A DNA stretch of 64,000 nt. Source: Sporosarcina luteola. Lineage in GTDB: Bacteria; Bacillota; Bacilli; Bacillales_A; Planococcaceae. Position numbers and translations under genes: made by a program. Numbering within the stretch: the first letter of the stretch is position 1; every line of letters starts with the position of its first letter. Positions 8,608 to 20,253 of this stretch are shown in pieces. The notes beneath the pieces were generated by a model. That model saw only the letters and a program-made list of their open reading frames with translations. It made no database searches and was not told where the DNA came from. The stretch is taken from NCBI RefSeq assembly GCF_023715585.1, contig NZ_JAMBOK010000004.1:155926-219925 (forward strand), written 5' to 3'.

Positions 8608-8717
8608 TGTCTTCCATAAAATAGAAAGAATAATAAAGGTGTTTCCATTTTTTCTTTGCTATGGTAAAGTGGGTTTATTGTTTTTATAAACAATTGTAAA
8701 TTTGAGGAGGACATTTT

Positions 8718-9917
8718 ATGAAGAGGAAGATAGGCCTCATATGGCGAATCTTAATTGCCATAGGGCTTGCGGTTGGCTTAGGTATGTTGCTCCCAGAAAT
8801 ACATGAAGGTTTTGCACATTGGTTCACTAGGTTATTTGCGACGTTCAATATGATTTTCGGCGGTTTTCTAAACTTTGTCGTACCGTTTATCATCATTGCA
8901 TTTATAGCACCTGGAATAGCGAAACTAGGCAGCGGATCTGGAAGGTTGTTAGGACTTGCTACTGTGCTTGCATATGCCTCTACGATTGCAGCAGGGATCT
9001 TGGCATTTTTTGCTGCAACGACAATCTTGCCTAATTTCATAGGCGGCATAGGCTCTGAATCCGTTGAAAATGCGGGAAAATCCCCGGCACTAACATTCTT
9101 CGAAATTGAAATGACACCTGTAATGGGCGTCATGTCGGCGTTATTGCTAGCATTCATTTTCGGTATTGGAATGGCGTCCATCAATAGTAAAACAATGCTA
9201 TCATTCTTTGAAGAGCTGCATACACTTATTGAAAAAGTCATTTCGTTCGTCATCATCCCGTTATTGCCTTTCCATATCTTTGGCATATTCCTTAACATGA
9301 CATACAGCGGGCAAGTGGCGAAAGTGTTGTCGGTCTTCTCGCTCGTATTCGTCATGGTCATCGCACTTCATTTCGTCATGCTCGTCATTCAGTACACAGT
9401 TGCGGGAACGCTTTCAAAAAAGAACCCGCTCTTCCTGATGAAAACGATGGCACCGGCTTATATGACAGCAATCGGGACGCAATCATCAGCGGCTACGATC
9501 CCGGTGACTTTGCGACAGGCGAAAAAGACAGGCGCATCGGAAAAAGTGACAGACTTTACGGTTCCGTTGTTTGCAACGATTCACCTCTCGGGCAGTACAA
9601 TCACATTAGTTACTTGTTCCATCGGCGTCCTGCTCATGAATGGCTTGGAGGCCAGCTTCTCAAGCTATTTGCCATTCATTCTTATGCTCGGCGTGACAAT
9701 GATTGCCGCACCGGGAGTCCCTGGAGGAGCCGTAATGGCAGCAGTGGGCCTTCTTGGCACAATGCTCGGCTTCGACGAATCGATGGTAGCATTGATGATC
9801 GCACTCTATATGGCACAGGACAGCTTCGGCACCGCCACGAACGTAACCGGCGACGGAGCACTAGCCATGATCGTTGACCGCCTCACTCCAAAAGTGAAAG
9901 GCGTAGAAACGGACTAA
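8718..9917 (+). CDS. Dicarboxylate/amino acid:cation symporter (DAACS family)
   Basis: A 399-residue membrane protein with about eight long hydrophobic segments and the DAACS features: a serine-rich loop (AIGTQSSAATIPVT), PGVPGGAVMAA, and the late DSFGTATNVTGDGALA motif that forms the substrate and cation sites of GltP/DctA/SstT relatives. It probably imports an acidic or small amino acid or dicarboxylate with Na+ or H+; the substrate cannot be read from the sequence. AGGAGG precedes ATG 8718. It appears monocistronic, with a weak hairpin-plus-T-run terminator at 9924-9967. Confidence 0.88.
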   Translation: MKRKIGLIWRILIAIGLAVGLGMLLPEIHEGFAHWFTRLFATFNMIFGGFLNFVVPFIIIAFIAPGIAKLGSGSGRLLGLATVLAYASTIAAGILAFFAATTILPNFIGGIGSESVENAGKSPALTFFEIEMTPVMGVMSALLLAFIFGIGMASINSKTMLSFFEELHTLIEKVISFVIIPLLPFHIFGIFLNMTYSGQVAKVLSVFSLVFVMVIALHFVMLVIQYTVAGTLSKKNPLFLMKTMAPAYMTAIGTQSSAATIPVTLRQAKKTGASEKVTDFTVPLFATIHLSGSTITLVTCSIGVLLMNGLEASFSSYLPFILMLGVTMIAAPGVPGGAVMAAVGLLGTMLGFDESMVALMIALYMAQDSFGTATNVTGDGALAMIVDRLTPKVKGVETD

Positions 9918-9923
9918 CGTAAA

Positions 9924-9967
9924 AAGTAGGAGGGGGAATATATACTATTTCCTTCTTCTGCTTTTTT
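9924..9967 (+). terminator. Possible terminator after the symporter gene
   Basis: An AGTAGGAGGGGGAA arm pairs imperfectly with TTTCCTTCTTCTGCT and a T-run follows. Confidence 0.5.
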
Positions 9968-10081
9968 ATTTTAAAATAAACATATATTCATTGATTCTCA
10001 ATAAGCGTCTGATAGTTGAAAATGGGTTGCCTGGCACATTAACTAGCAAAACATTGAAATAATCGTATTTTCCCCATAAAA

Positions 10082-10096
10082 CGATAATAATTCTTA
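10082..10096. promoter_or_regulatory. Weak Fur-box-like sequence upstream of sufC
   Basis: CGATAATAATTCTTA matches 11 of the 14 defined positions of the 7-1-7 Fur consensus. It lies about 100 bases before sufC. No clear SigA promoter was picked in the same gap (9918-10193). A short inverted repeat, ATTGA/TCAAT, lies near 9990. Confidence 0.3.
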
Positions 10097-10193
10097 ATGA
10101 TTTGCAACAACGTGCCGAATGAGCTAAAATTAGAATGATACTAAATAGAGAATGGTTTACCCCGTTCATCTTTATCATATTGGAGGTATTGGA

Positions 10194-10973
10194 ATGGCAA
10201 CTTTGGAAATCAAAGACCTTCACGTCGAAATTGAAGGTAAGGAAATATTGAAAGGCGTCAACCTAACAATCAATACAGGTGAGATACATGCGATCATGGG
10301 ACCTAACGGAACCGGTAAATCGACACTTGCATCAGCAATCATGGGCCACCCAAAATATGAGGTGACTTCCGGGTCTGTTTTGCTTGATGGCGAAGATGTC
10401 CTTGAAATGGAAGTGGATGAGCGCGCTAAAGCGGGACTTTTCCTTGCAATGCAATATCCAAGTGAAATAAATGGAGTGACAAACGCGGACTTCATGCGTT
10501 CTGCTATCAATGCGCGCCGTGAAGAAGGCGATGAAATATCCCTTATGAAATTCATCCGTGAATTGGACAGCAAGATGGACGTCCTTGAAATGGATCAAGA
10601 TATGGCGACTCGTTATTTGAACGAAGGATTCTCAGGCGGAGAGAAAAAACGCAATGAAATCCTTCAGTTGATGATGCTGAAGCCGAAATTTGCAGTACTT
10701 GACGAAATTGACTCCGGACTCGACATCGATGCTTTGAAAGTAGTTTCAAATGGAATCAATGAAATGCGTGGAGAAGGATTCGGATGCCTGATCATCACTC
10801 ACTACCAACGCCTTCTCGACTACATCACGCCTGACTTTGTCCATGTTATGATGCAGGGCAGAGTTGTTAAATCTGGCGGAGCAGAGCTTGCGAAACAGCT
10901 TGAAGAGGCTGGTTATGATTGGATTAAGGAAGAATTAGGAATCGAAGATGAAACAGTAGGACAAGAAGCATAA
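10194..10973 (+). CDS. sufC: Fe-S cluster assembly ATPase SufC
   Basis: A 259-residue ABC-type ATPase of the SUF system. Walker A is GPNGTGKST, the signature is GFSGGEKKR, Walker B is [12 protein letters not shown], and the switch His is in ITHYQR. With SufB and SufD it forms the SufBCD scaffold that builds Fe-S clusters in the cytoplasm. The frame is open upstream to 10152, but ATG 10194 has TTGGAGG at the right distance and gives the conserved N-terminus [15 protein letters not shown]. It is the first gene of sufCDSUB. Confidence 0.97.
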   Translation: MATLEIKDLHVEIEGKEILKGVNLTINTGEIHAIMGPNGTGKSTLASAIMGHPKYEVTSGSVLLDGEDVLEMEVDERAKAGLFLAMQYPSEINGVTNADFMRSAINARREEGDEISLMKFIRELDSKMDVLEMDQDMATRYLNEGFSGGEKKRNEILQLMMLKPKFAVLDEIDSGLDIDALKVVSNGINEMRGEGFGCLIITHYQRLLDYITPDFVHVMMQGRVVKSGGAELAKQLEEAGYDWIKEELGIEDETVGQEA

Positions 10974-10991
10974 GAAAGGGGACGATTCAAA

Positions 10992-13515
<2,524 letters not shown>

Positions 13516-13516
<1 letters not shown>

Positions 13517-13959
13517 TGCCTACAAACAAATTAGACCAGCTATATCGCTCAGTCATCATGGATCATTATAAAAATCCACGGAACAAAGGTGTGCTGGAAG
13601 AGAACAATGTCACAATCGACATGAACAATCCGACGTGCGGAGATGTCATTCATCTGACCCTCAAAGTCGAAGATGGAATTGTGCAAGATGCCAAGTTCGA
13701 AGGGGAAGGTTGTTCAATCTCCATGGCTTCCGCATCGATGATGACACAGATCATCAAGAACAAAGACGTCGACACGGCCGTAAAATACGCCCATGTGTTT
13801 TCGGACATTATGCTCGGTAAAGAAATTGATGAATCCATCGATTTGGGGGATCTCGAAGCCCTTTCCGGAGTCGCCAAATTCCCTGCGCGCATCAAATGTG
13901 CAACACTCGCATGGAAGGCGATGGAAAAAGGTCTCGGGGCAGAAGACGACGAGCAATAA
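13516..13959 (+). CDS. sufU: Zinc-dependent sulfurtransferase SufU
   Basis: A 147-residue IscU-like protein of the SufU class. It carries three conserved Cys positions (NPTCGDV, GEGCSISMAS, RIKCATLAW) and the class-specific insertion between the second and third. It accepts persulfide from SufS by zinc-ligand exchange and passes it to SufBCD. It is translationally coupled to sufS. A perfect 9-base stem follows before sufB. Confidence 0.96.
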
Positions 13960-13971
13960 TCCGAAAAATGG

Positions 13972-13999
13972 TTCCCGGCAATAAGTTGAATGCCGGGAA
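13972..13999 (+). other. Intra-operon hairpin between sufU and sufB
   Basis: TTCCCGGCA (13972-13980) and TGCCGGGAA (13991-13999) are perfectly complementary with a 10-base loop. No T-run follows, so it looks like an mRNA processing or stability structure, not a terminator. Confidence 0.65.
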
Positions 14000-14041
14000 A
14001 CCAGGGCAAAGCAATACAAATGTTAGAACGGAGGAATAATG

Positions 14042-15439
14042 ATGGCTAAGAAAATGCCTGATATTGGCGATTACAAATATGGTTTCGCGGATAAAGACGT
14101 ATCTGTTTTCCGTTCGGAGCGTGGGTTGACACGTGAAATAGTTGAAGAAATCTCAAGAATGAAAGAAGAACCGCAATGGATGCTGGACTACCGTCTGAAA
14201 TCCCTTGAAATCTTCTACAGCAAACCGATGCCTCAATGGGGCGGAGATTTGAATTCTCTTAACTTCGACGAAATCACATATTACGTAAAACCTTCCGAAG
14301 CGACAGAGCGTTCGTGGGATGAAGTTCCGGAAGAAATCAAGCGTACATTTGATAAATTAGGGATTCCTGAAGCAGAGCAAAAATACCTTGCTGGTGTATC
14401 TGCACAGTATGAATCCGAAGTTGTTTACCACAACATGAAGTCCGAACTTGAAGACATGGGAATTGTCTTTAAAGACACAGACTCAGCGTTGCGTGAAAAC
14501 GAAGAGCTCTTCAAAAAGTATTGGGGAACAGTCATTCCGAACACAGACAATAAGTTCGCAGCTTTGAACTCTGCTGTTTGGTCTGGAGGTTCATTCATCT
14601 ATGTACCACCTGGCATCAAAGTGGAAACGCCACTTCAAGCTTATTTCCGTATCAACTCGGAAAACATGGGACAGTTCGAACGTACATTAATCATTGTAGA
14701 TGAAGGCGCAAGCGTTCACTATGTTGAAGGTTGTACAGCACCTGTTTACACGACAAACTCACTTCATAGTGCGGTCGTAGAAATCCTCATCAAAAAAGAT
14801 GCGTACTGCCGTTATACAACAATTCAAAACTGGGCAAACAACGTTTACAACCTAGTTACGAAGCGTGCAGTATGTGAAGCGAACGCAACAATGGAATGGA
14901 TCGACGGCAACATCGGTTCGAAGCTTACAATGAAATACCCTGCATGTATCCTTAAAGGTGAAGGTGCACGTGGTATGACATTGTCCATCGCTTTGGCTGG
15001 TAAAGGACAGCACCAAGATGCAGGAGCTAAAATGATGCACTTGGCACCAAACACGTCATCCACAATCGTTTCAAAATCGATTTCCCAACATGGCGGTAAA
15101 GTAACGTACCGTGGAGTTGTCCACTTCGGCCGCCGTGCAGACGGTGCGCGTGCAAACATCGAATGTGATACGCTCATCATGGATAAATTATCGACGTCCG
15201 ATACGATTCCATACAACGAAATTTTCAACGACAACATTTCACTCGAGCACGAAGCGAAAGTTTCGAAAGTCTCTGAGGAGCAGCTCTTCTACTTGATGAG
15301 CCGCGGAATTCCTGAGCTTGAAGCGACTGAAATGATCGTCATGGGCTTCATCGAGCCATTCACAAAAGAATTGCCGATGGAATACGCAGTAGAAATGAAC
15401 AGATTGATCAAATTCGAAATGGAAGGCTCCATCGGATAA
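14042..15439 (+). CDS. sufB: Fe-S cluster assembly protein SufB
   Basis: A 465-residue SufBD-family protein and the cluster-building subunit of the SufBCD scaffold. The family core includes [29 protein letters not shown] and [10 protein letters not shown]. The operon ends with a good terminator. ATG 14042 is preferred to ATG 14039 because GGAGG (14030-14034) is then 7 bases away and the protein starts MAKKMPDIG like its Bacillus homologues. Confidence 0.97.
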   Translation: MAKKMPDIGDYKYGFADKDVSVFRSERGLTREIVEEISRMKEEPQWMLDYRLKSLEIFYSKPMPQWGGDLNSLNFDEITYYVKPSEATERSWDEVPEEIKRTFDKLGIPEAEQKYLAGVSAQYESEVVYHNMKSELEDMGIVFKDTDSALRENEELFKKYWGTVIPNTDNKFAALNSAVWSGGSFIYVPPGIKVETPLQAYFRINSENMGQFERTLIIVDEGASVHYVEGCTAPVYTTNSLHSAVVEILIKKDAYCRYTTIQNWANNVYNLVTKRAVCEANATMEWIDGNIGSKLTMKYPACILKGEGARGMTLSIALAGKGQHQDAGAKMMHLAPNTSSTIVSKSISQHGGKVTYRGVVHFGRRADGARANIECDTLIMDKLSTSDTIPYNEIFNDNISLEHEAKVSKVSEEQLFYLMSRGIPELEATEMIVMGFIEPFTKELPMEYAVEMNRLIKFEMEGSIG

Positions 15440-15451
15440 TCAATTATTATG

Positions 15452-15481
15452 AAAACCGCCTCATTGCAGGCGGTTTTTTTC
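15452..15481 (+). terminator. Terminator of the suf operon
   Basis: AACCGCCT pairs with AGGCGGTT and is followed by a T-run. Confidence 0.92.
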
Positions 15482-15513
15482 ATTTTCAATCCCCACTCTA
15501 TCAATCTGATACC

Positions 15514-15650
15514 CGCGCTCAAGAACTTGGCCCCCGCGCTCAAGAATCTGTTATCGCGCTCAAGAACCCGGCACTCGTGCTCAAGAATCTGTTATCGCGC
15601 TCAAGAACCCGGCACTCGCGCTCAAGAACCCGTCCGCCACGCTCAAAGCC
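15514..15650 (+). repeat. 20/21-base-pitch array, 7 units, core CGCGCTCAAGAA
   Basis: Cores start at 15514, 15535, 15555, 15576, 15596, 15617 and 15638 (pitches 21, 20, 21, 20, 21, 21). Spacers of 8-9 bases alternate between CCCGGCACT-like and TCTGTTAT-like forms. The last unit reads GCTCAAAG, linking it to the array at 28281. It starts just after the suf terminator and ends before the yunF-like gene. The region 15440-15730 holds only this array and the terminator. Confidence 0.85.
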
Positions 15651-15730
15651 ACGATGCAAAATGGCGGAATCCCCGCATTGACATATGATATGATGAAAAT
15701 ATTCATCTATGAACGGAAAAGAGGGATACT

Positions 15731-16591
15731 ATGATTCAAGTCGGATTGACAGGATGGGGAGACCATCCAGACGTCTATTCCCCAACCTCCAAAAAAAACG
15801 AAAAATTGATTGATTACAGCTCCCACTTTCCGATTGTTGAGCTGGACGCATCCTTTTACGCAATTCAACCGGAGCGCAATATCCGAAAGTGGATTACCGA
15901 AACACCCGATGACTTTCAATTCATTGTTAAAGCCTATCAAGGAATGACAGGTCATCAACGAGGAAAGCTGCCGTATTCAACTCCTGAGGAAATGTTCCAG
16001 CAGTTCAAGCTTTCCATCGATCCGATGCGGGAGGCCGGGAAGCTTGCTATGATTCTCGTTCAATTTCCGCCTTGGTTTGATTGCAAAAAGGAAAATGTGG
16101 ACCAAATTAGATATATAAGAAGCCAACTGGATGGCTATGACGTGGCAATTGAGTTCCGCCATCAATCCTGGTACACTCCCTCCATGCAGGAGAAGACACT
16201 GTCATTTCTCAAGGAGCTAGATTTCATTCACACCGTCTGTGACGAGCCGCAAGCTGGTCTAGGAAGTGTCCCGCTCGTTGCTGAAACGACTCGAAGCGAC
16301 AAGGTATTTGTCCGACTGCACGGCAGGAATGTAAATGGCTGGCAAAATACGACTGGTGACAATGAAGCGTGGCGCAAAGTCCGGTATCTCTATAATTATT
16401 CGGACGAAGAACTAGAACAAATCCGTCAAGCGACCCGAAAATTAGAGAGCGATACGGAGAATGTGTTTGTCATTTTCAATAATAATTCTGGTGGCCATGC
16501 AGCTGAGAACGCAAAACGCTTTCAAAAAATGATGGGCATTGACTTCCAGGCACTCGCACCTAAGCAGCTTGACTTTTTTGAGGAGGAATAA
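15731..16591 (+). CDS. yunF: DUF72 family protein (YunF-like)
   Basis: A 286-residue TIM-barrel-like DUF72 protein. The N-terminal GLTGWGDHPDVY, the central LDASFYAIQP, and the late FVRLHGRN and VFVIFNNNSGGHAAENA motifs are the conserved blocks of this family. The biochemical role of DUF72 is not established. GAGGGA precedes ATG 15731. The TauE-like gene follows 2 bases after its stop, so the two form one transcript. Confidence 0.88.
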   Translation: MIQVGLTGWGDHPDVYSPTSKKNEKLIDYSSHFPIVELDASFYAIQPERNIRKWITETPDDFQFIVKAYQGMTGHQRGKLPYSTPEEMFQQFKLSIDPMREAGKLAMILVQFPPWFDCKKENVDQIRYIRSQLDGYDVAIEFRHQSWYTPSMQEKTLSFLKELDFIHTVCDEPQAGLGSVPLVAETTRSDKVFVRLHGRNVNGWQNTTGDNEAWRKVRYLYNYSDEELEQIRQATRKLESDTENVFVIFNNNSGGHAAENAKRFQKMMGIDFQALAPKQLDFFEEE

Positions 16592-16593
16592 GA

Positions 16594-17418
16594 ATGGCGT
16601 TTCTGTTGTTGGCAATTATCGGTGCAATATCCGGCGTGATGGGATCCATTGTCGGACTCGGAGGCGGGACGATTCTCGTACCGCTGACACTATTGGTTGG
16701 CATTAATTTCGGTTGGATTCCAGGCATCACTCCCCAAAGCGTAGTAGGGATTTCCGTCATCATGATGATCTTCAATGGTCTATCATCCACTATTTCACAT
16801 ATGAAAGTGAAAACCGTCGACTACCGAACCGGATGGATCTTCTTCGCAGGCTCCATACCTGGTATGATCATCGGGGCGTTTGTCAACAAAGGAATGGATT
16901 TGCCATCATTTAATTTATATTTCGGCATATTACTCATTGTCCTTTCCATCCTTTTGCTTGCACGCAAGTATTTAAAGCCGATCCAATGGTTTGTAGAGCA
17001 TGGCAAGAAGAGGACATTTGTCGATCCGAATGGAGAGTCGCATGTATACGGGTATCCTGTATGGTTTGCCCTTCTATTGACATTCGTCATCGGATTCACT
17101 TCCGGCCTATTCGGAATCGGAGGGGGAACCATGATTGTTCCGGCGTTGATTCTGCTGTTCCTATTTCCGCCGCATGTCGCTGTCGGAACATCGATGTTCA
17201 TCGTATTCCTATCTGCCATCGTCAATTCGATTACGCATATCTCTTTAGGGCATGTCCCTTGGCTTTATGCACTTTCCGTCATTCCGGGCGCCTACATCGG
17301 CGGCATGATCGGGACGACGCTCAATAAGAAGATGAGCTCGGATACATTAGTTCTCGTACTGCGGATTATGTTGTTGTTATTCGGTATAAGGTCAATCATT
17401 GAGGGGATTTGGGGTTGA
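16594..17418 (+). CDS. yunE: TauE/SafE family sulfite or anion exporter (YunE-like)
   Basis: A 274-residue membrane protein with about eight hydrophobic segments and the internally repeated glycine-rich motifs of the TauE/SafE family: GSIVGLGGGTILVP in the first half and GLFGIGGGTMIVP in the second. Members export sulfite, sulfoacetate or related anions; the substrate here is not determined. It sits between yunF and yunD with only 2-3 bases on either side, so all three should be translated from one mRNA. Confidence 0.88.
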   Translation: MAFLLLAIIGAISGVMGSIVGLGGGTILVPLTLLVGINFGWIPGITPQSVVGISVIMMIFNGLSSTISHMKVKTVDYRTGWIFFAGSIPGMIIGAFVNKGMDLPSFNLYFGILLIVLSILLLARKYLKPIQWFVEHGKKRTFVDPNGESHVYGYPVWFALLLTFVIGFTSGLFGIGGGTMIVPALILLFLFPPHVAVGTSMFIVFLSAIVNSITHISLGHVPWLYALSVIPGAYIGGMIGTTLNKKMSSDTLVLVLRIMLLLFGIRSIIEGIWG

Positions 17419-17421
17419 GCC

Positions 17422-18837
17422 ATGCAACGCAATGTAGAAACAATCCATATTTATCATACGAATGATATTCATAGCCATTTCGACAGTTGGCCAAAGATTA
17501 GCAGATATCTCCACTCGCAGAGAAAGCTGCATAATTCAGTACAGGAAGCCTGCTTCGTTTTCGACATTGGCGATCATGTCGACCGCTCCCATCCTTTCAC
17601 AGAAGGGACATCCGGCAAGGGCAATGTCGCATTGTTGAACAGAGCGGGATACGACGCTGTGACAATCGGCAATAATGAAGGAATCACAATGTCAAAACGA
17701 GCATTAAGCACCCTTTACGAAAGCGCCGATTTCGATGTCGTTCTTTGCAATTTATCGGAGACGGACGGTTCACTCCCGCAATGGCTGAAGCCTTACCGGA
17801 TTTATAAAACGGCTAAGGGGCTTTCCATCGGGGTCATAGGAGCTACGGCGATGTACACGGACTTTTATGAGAAATTGGGTTGGCATATCGAAGAGCCGAG
17901 GCGGTTAGTGGAAAGTGTGGCTGAACAAATCCGGCATAGCACGGACATCATTGTTTGCCTATCGCATTTAGGTGTGAATGAAGACAGGCTTCTTGCTGAA
18001 GAATGCGGCCTGATTGACGTCATTTTAGGGGCACATACCCATCATTTATTCCCGGAAGGCGAGATGGTGAATGACGCTCTATTGGCTGCCACAGGAAAGT
18101 TTGGGGAGTATGTCGGACATGTTGAAATCCATATCGATACAAGCAAGAAAAAGGTCATCGGAAAAGTAGCGGAAGTTGTCCATGTGAGCGGACTGGAAAG
18201 CCGGGAAGAGGACGTACAGGAAGTGAATGACCTGATTCAAGCAGGGAATCAAGCGTTGGAGGAAAACGTCTTCTTTACGAAGATGCCCTTAAAGCAACAG
18301 CTCTTCATGGATAGCCCAATGTCCTCGTTTTTCGGAAGGGCAATGATTGAGTACACAGGCGCAGACTGTGCGATGTTCAATGCCGGTATATTCCTAGGGA
18401 GCCTCGATAAGGGGTGGGTGACGAAGCGCATGGTGCATGCCTTGCTGCCGCACCCGATAAACCCTTGTACGATTACGTTGGATGGGGCGGAACTGTTGGA
18501 GGTTCATAGGCTGTCCAGCAATGAATCATGGCCGGAAACGGAAATCAAAGGGCTGGGCTTTCGCGGCACATACATGGGGAAAATGATTTTCGAGAGACTC
18601 TTCCGGACAGACGATGGTGAATTGTTCGCCGGGAATCGAAAAGTGGAAGTTGGAAAAACGTATAAGTTGGCAACTCTGGATATGTTCACATTCGGCTTCT
18701 TTTTCCCGATTCTGAAACAGGCGGAGAAAGAATACCATATGCCCGAACTGATACGTGATGTTTTCATCTGGTACGGAGTGAAACGAGACAGACAAACTGA
18801 TCTGGATGTAAGAACTGCACGTTATAAACGAGAATGA
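17422..18837 (+). CDS. yunD: Metallophosphoesterase/5'-nucleotidase family protein (YunD-like)
   Basis: A 471-residue bifunctional UshA-type protein. The N-terminal metallophosphatase domain has the metal-binding blocks HTNDIHSHF, DIGDHVDRS, GNNEG, CLSHLG and GAHTHH. The C-terminal 5'-nucleotidase domain covers roughly residues 290-450. No signal peptide is present, unlike most UshA proteins, so it is probably cytoplasmic. It begins 3 bases after the yunE-like gene. Confidence 0.88.
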   Translation: MQRNVETIHIYHTNDIHSHFDSWPKISRYLHSQRKLHNSVQEACFVFDIGDHVDRSHPFTEGTSGKGNVALLNRAGYDAVTIGNNEGITMSKRALSTLYESADFDVVLCNLSETDGSLPQWLKPYRIYKTAKGLSIGVIGATAMYTDFYEKLGWHIEEPRRLVESVAEQIRHSTDIIVCLSHLGVNEDRLLAEECGLIDVILGAHTHHLFPEGEMVNDALLAATGKFGEYVGHVEIHIDTSKKKVIGKVAEVVHVSGLESREEDVQEVNDLIQAGNQALEENVFFTKMPLKQQLFMDSPMSSFFGRAMIEYTGADCAMFNAGIFLGSLDKGWVTKRMVHALLPHPINPCTITLDGAELLEVHRLSSNESWPETEIKGLGFRGTYMGKMIFERLFRTDDGELFAGNRKVEVGKTYKLATLDMFTFGFFFPILKQAEKEYHMPELIRDVFIWYGVKRDRQTDLDVRTARYKRE

Positions 18838-18878
18838 ACGGCCCTGTTCCTGCATACTATTAGGCAGGAGGGGTCGTT

Positions 18879-19688
18879 TTGAGATTTTATGGGCAACCGT
18901 CTCGAAATTATATAAGAAGGAATCGGCACCGCGGTTCCAATCATACTGGCAGACCTCGCCGAAAGCGTCGTTTATTGCCGTTTATCTTCCCGGCGATTAT
19001 AGTGACAATCGCTCTTTTTCTATATTTTGTAAACTCGAAACTCACTCCGATTTACCTCTCCTATGCGGAAGTTGAAACGGAGAGGATTGCAGCGCATGTT
19101 ATTACACAGGCGATTAAATCAAGATCTACCGATATTTATGATGTGAGCGACATCATCGAGAATGTGCCGAGTGGCTCACCTGGAATGGTGACAAATACAA
19201 TGAATGCTGAAATTATCAATAAAACTAGAGCAGAAATCCATAGTCTCATAGAAGCTTATCTTAAAATGGCTGAAAGCGGGAACTTGGAAATGCTTCCGCT
19301 CAGCGAAGACATCGAATATGATCCCGAAGCGATGGAAGCAGGAGGAGGCGTCGTCTTCTTCGTGCCGATGGGGCAAGCGACGGGCCTACCGTTAATCGGA
19401 AACTTCGGACCTAAGATTCCGATTCGGTTCCACGTTATCGGGGAAGCACAGACGACAGTCGAGACAGGCATCACTGAGTTCGGGCTAAATAACGCGATGG
19501 TTGAAGTGAATATATTGGTGACGGTTAATGTCCAGATCATTGTCCCGCTTGCGACACAGAGAAGCGTCGTTGAACAGCGGATACCTGTAGCCATTGGTTT
19601 GATTCAGAGCCCAATTCCTCAAATCTATAACGGAGGCGGAAACAATCCTCCGCAAATTGAAGTCCCATTCACGCCTGGCGGTCAATAA
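18879..19688 (+). CDS. yunB: Sporulation protein YunB
   Basis: A 269-residue protein with a basic, Arg/His-rich N-terminus, one membrane segment (about residues 33-51) and a long extracytoplasmic domain matching the YunB sporulation family. YunB is reported to be made in the mother cell and needed for efficient spore formation; the exact role is unknown. The start is TTG 18879, placed 5 bases after a strong AGGAGGGG site. Its presence argues that the organism is a spore former. Confidence 0.88.
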   Translation: MRFYGQPSRNYIRRNRHRGSNHTGRPRRKRRLLPFIFPAIIVTIALFLYFVNSKLTPIYLSYAEVETERIAAHVITQAIKSRSTDIYDVSDIIENVPSGSPGMVTNTMNAEIINKTRAEIHSLIEAYLKMAESGNLEMLPLSEDIEYDPEAMEAGGGVVFFVPMGQATGLPLIGNFGPKIPIRFHVIGEAQTTVETGITEFGLNNAMVEVNILVTVNVQIIVPLATQRSVVEQRIPVAIGLIQSPIPQIYNGGGNNPPQIEVPFTPGGQ

Positions 19689-19697
19689 TAATAGCGC

Positions 19698-19725
19698 TTG
19701 AAAAATAGAGAAACTGTGTTATGCT
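19698..19725 (+). promoter_or_regulatory. SigA-type promoter of the lysine riboswitch transcript
   Basis: TTGAAA (19698-19703), a 16-base spacer, and TATGCT (19720-19725) lie just after the yunB stop. Confidence 0.65.
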
Positions 19726-19740
19726 AGGATAACAAAGAGG

Positions 19741-19900
19741 AACACCGATTAGGTAGAGGCTGCAAGGCTTATTAGTAATGGACGCGAGATTGGCATCGAA
19801 GACCGCCCGTGAAAGGAAGTTTTGCCGAAGCATGGAATGGAACGCCAACCATCCATAGCTGGGGTCATTTCGAATAGGAATGACACTGTCATGCAATTAG
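19741..19900 (+). ncRNA. Lysine riboswitch (L-box)
   Basis: The conserved L-box blocks appear in order: TAGAGGCTGCAAGGC, TTATTAGTAATGG, CCCGTGAAAGGAAG, GCCGAAGCA, CGCCAACC, GCTGGGGTCAT and GGAATGACACTGTCAT. These build the five-way junction that binds lysine. The terminator at 19971-20018 is the expression platform. Confidence 0.9.
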
Positions 19901-19970
19901 CGCATGATGAGCTACAGATCGTACGTAGATAAAACATCTTAGATTATCTTACAAACGACCGTAGAATAAG

Positions 19971-20018
19971 CCGACACCTGATGCACATCCTAGTGCAATA
20001 GGTGTCGGTTTTTTTCCT
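19971..20018 (+). terminator. Lysine riboswitch terminator
   Basis: GCCGACACCT pairs with AGGTGTCGGT, enclosing an inner TGCAC/GTGCA stem, and a long T-run follows. Confidence 0.9.
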
Positions 20019-20026
20019 TTCTACAT

Positions 20027-20210
20027 CTAGCTCCGGTCGCTGAAAGAGGATGCCTTAATTTCTGCAAAAATCGCAGAAATACGGCAAATCGAACACTTCG
20101 CCGTTCGATTGGCTCGGGGTCATAAGTCAAAGCTGCTCTGTGGCAAAAAGCGCCACGCCGCATCTTCGCCTTATGCCTGTCGCCTCTAAACAGGCGCCCT
20201 TCGCTTTTGT
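20027..20210. repeat. Interspersed repeat between the lysine riboswitch and its gene, with nested element
   Basis: The block at 20114-20205 is the reverse complement of the repeat at 56600-56690: a CATAAGGC..GCCTTATG-type arrangement around TGGCAAAAAGCGCCA. Its left part carries a double-hairpin element (20049-20115). It lies wholly between the riboswitch terminator and the transporter start. Confidence 0.7.
20049..20115 (+). repeat. Double-hairpin element, copy 2
   Basis: The same GCCTTAATTTCTGC..GCAGAAATACGGC and TCGAAC..GTTCGA stems as at 1968-2033. Confidence 0.75.
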
Positions 20211-20253
20211 TTTCACCTATAGTTCTTCAATCAAATATTGGAGGAATGTTTTT

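Noticed and set aside
15514..15650. CRISPR-like array
   Set aside because: The core is only about 12 bases and spacers 8-9 bases and partly repeated; no cas genes or leader are present. The same applies to the arrays at 1693, 28281 and 46451.
20140..20253. N-terminal extension of the NhaC-type transporter
   Set aside because: The extra 38 codons are translated repeat sequence; a proper ribosome site lies before ATG 20254, and the protein then starts at the first membrane segment.
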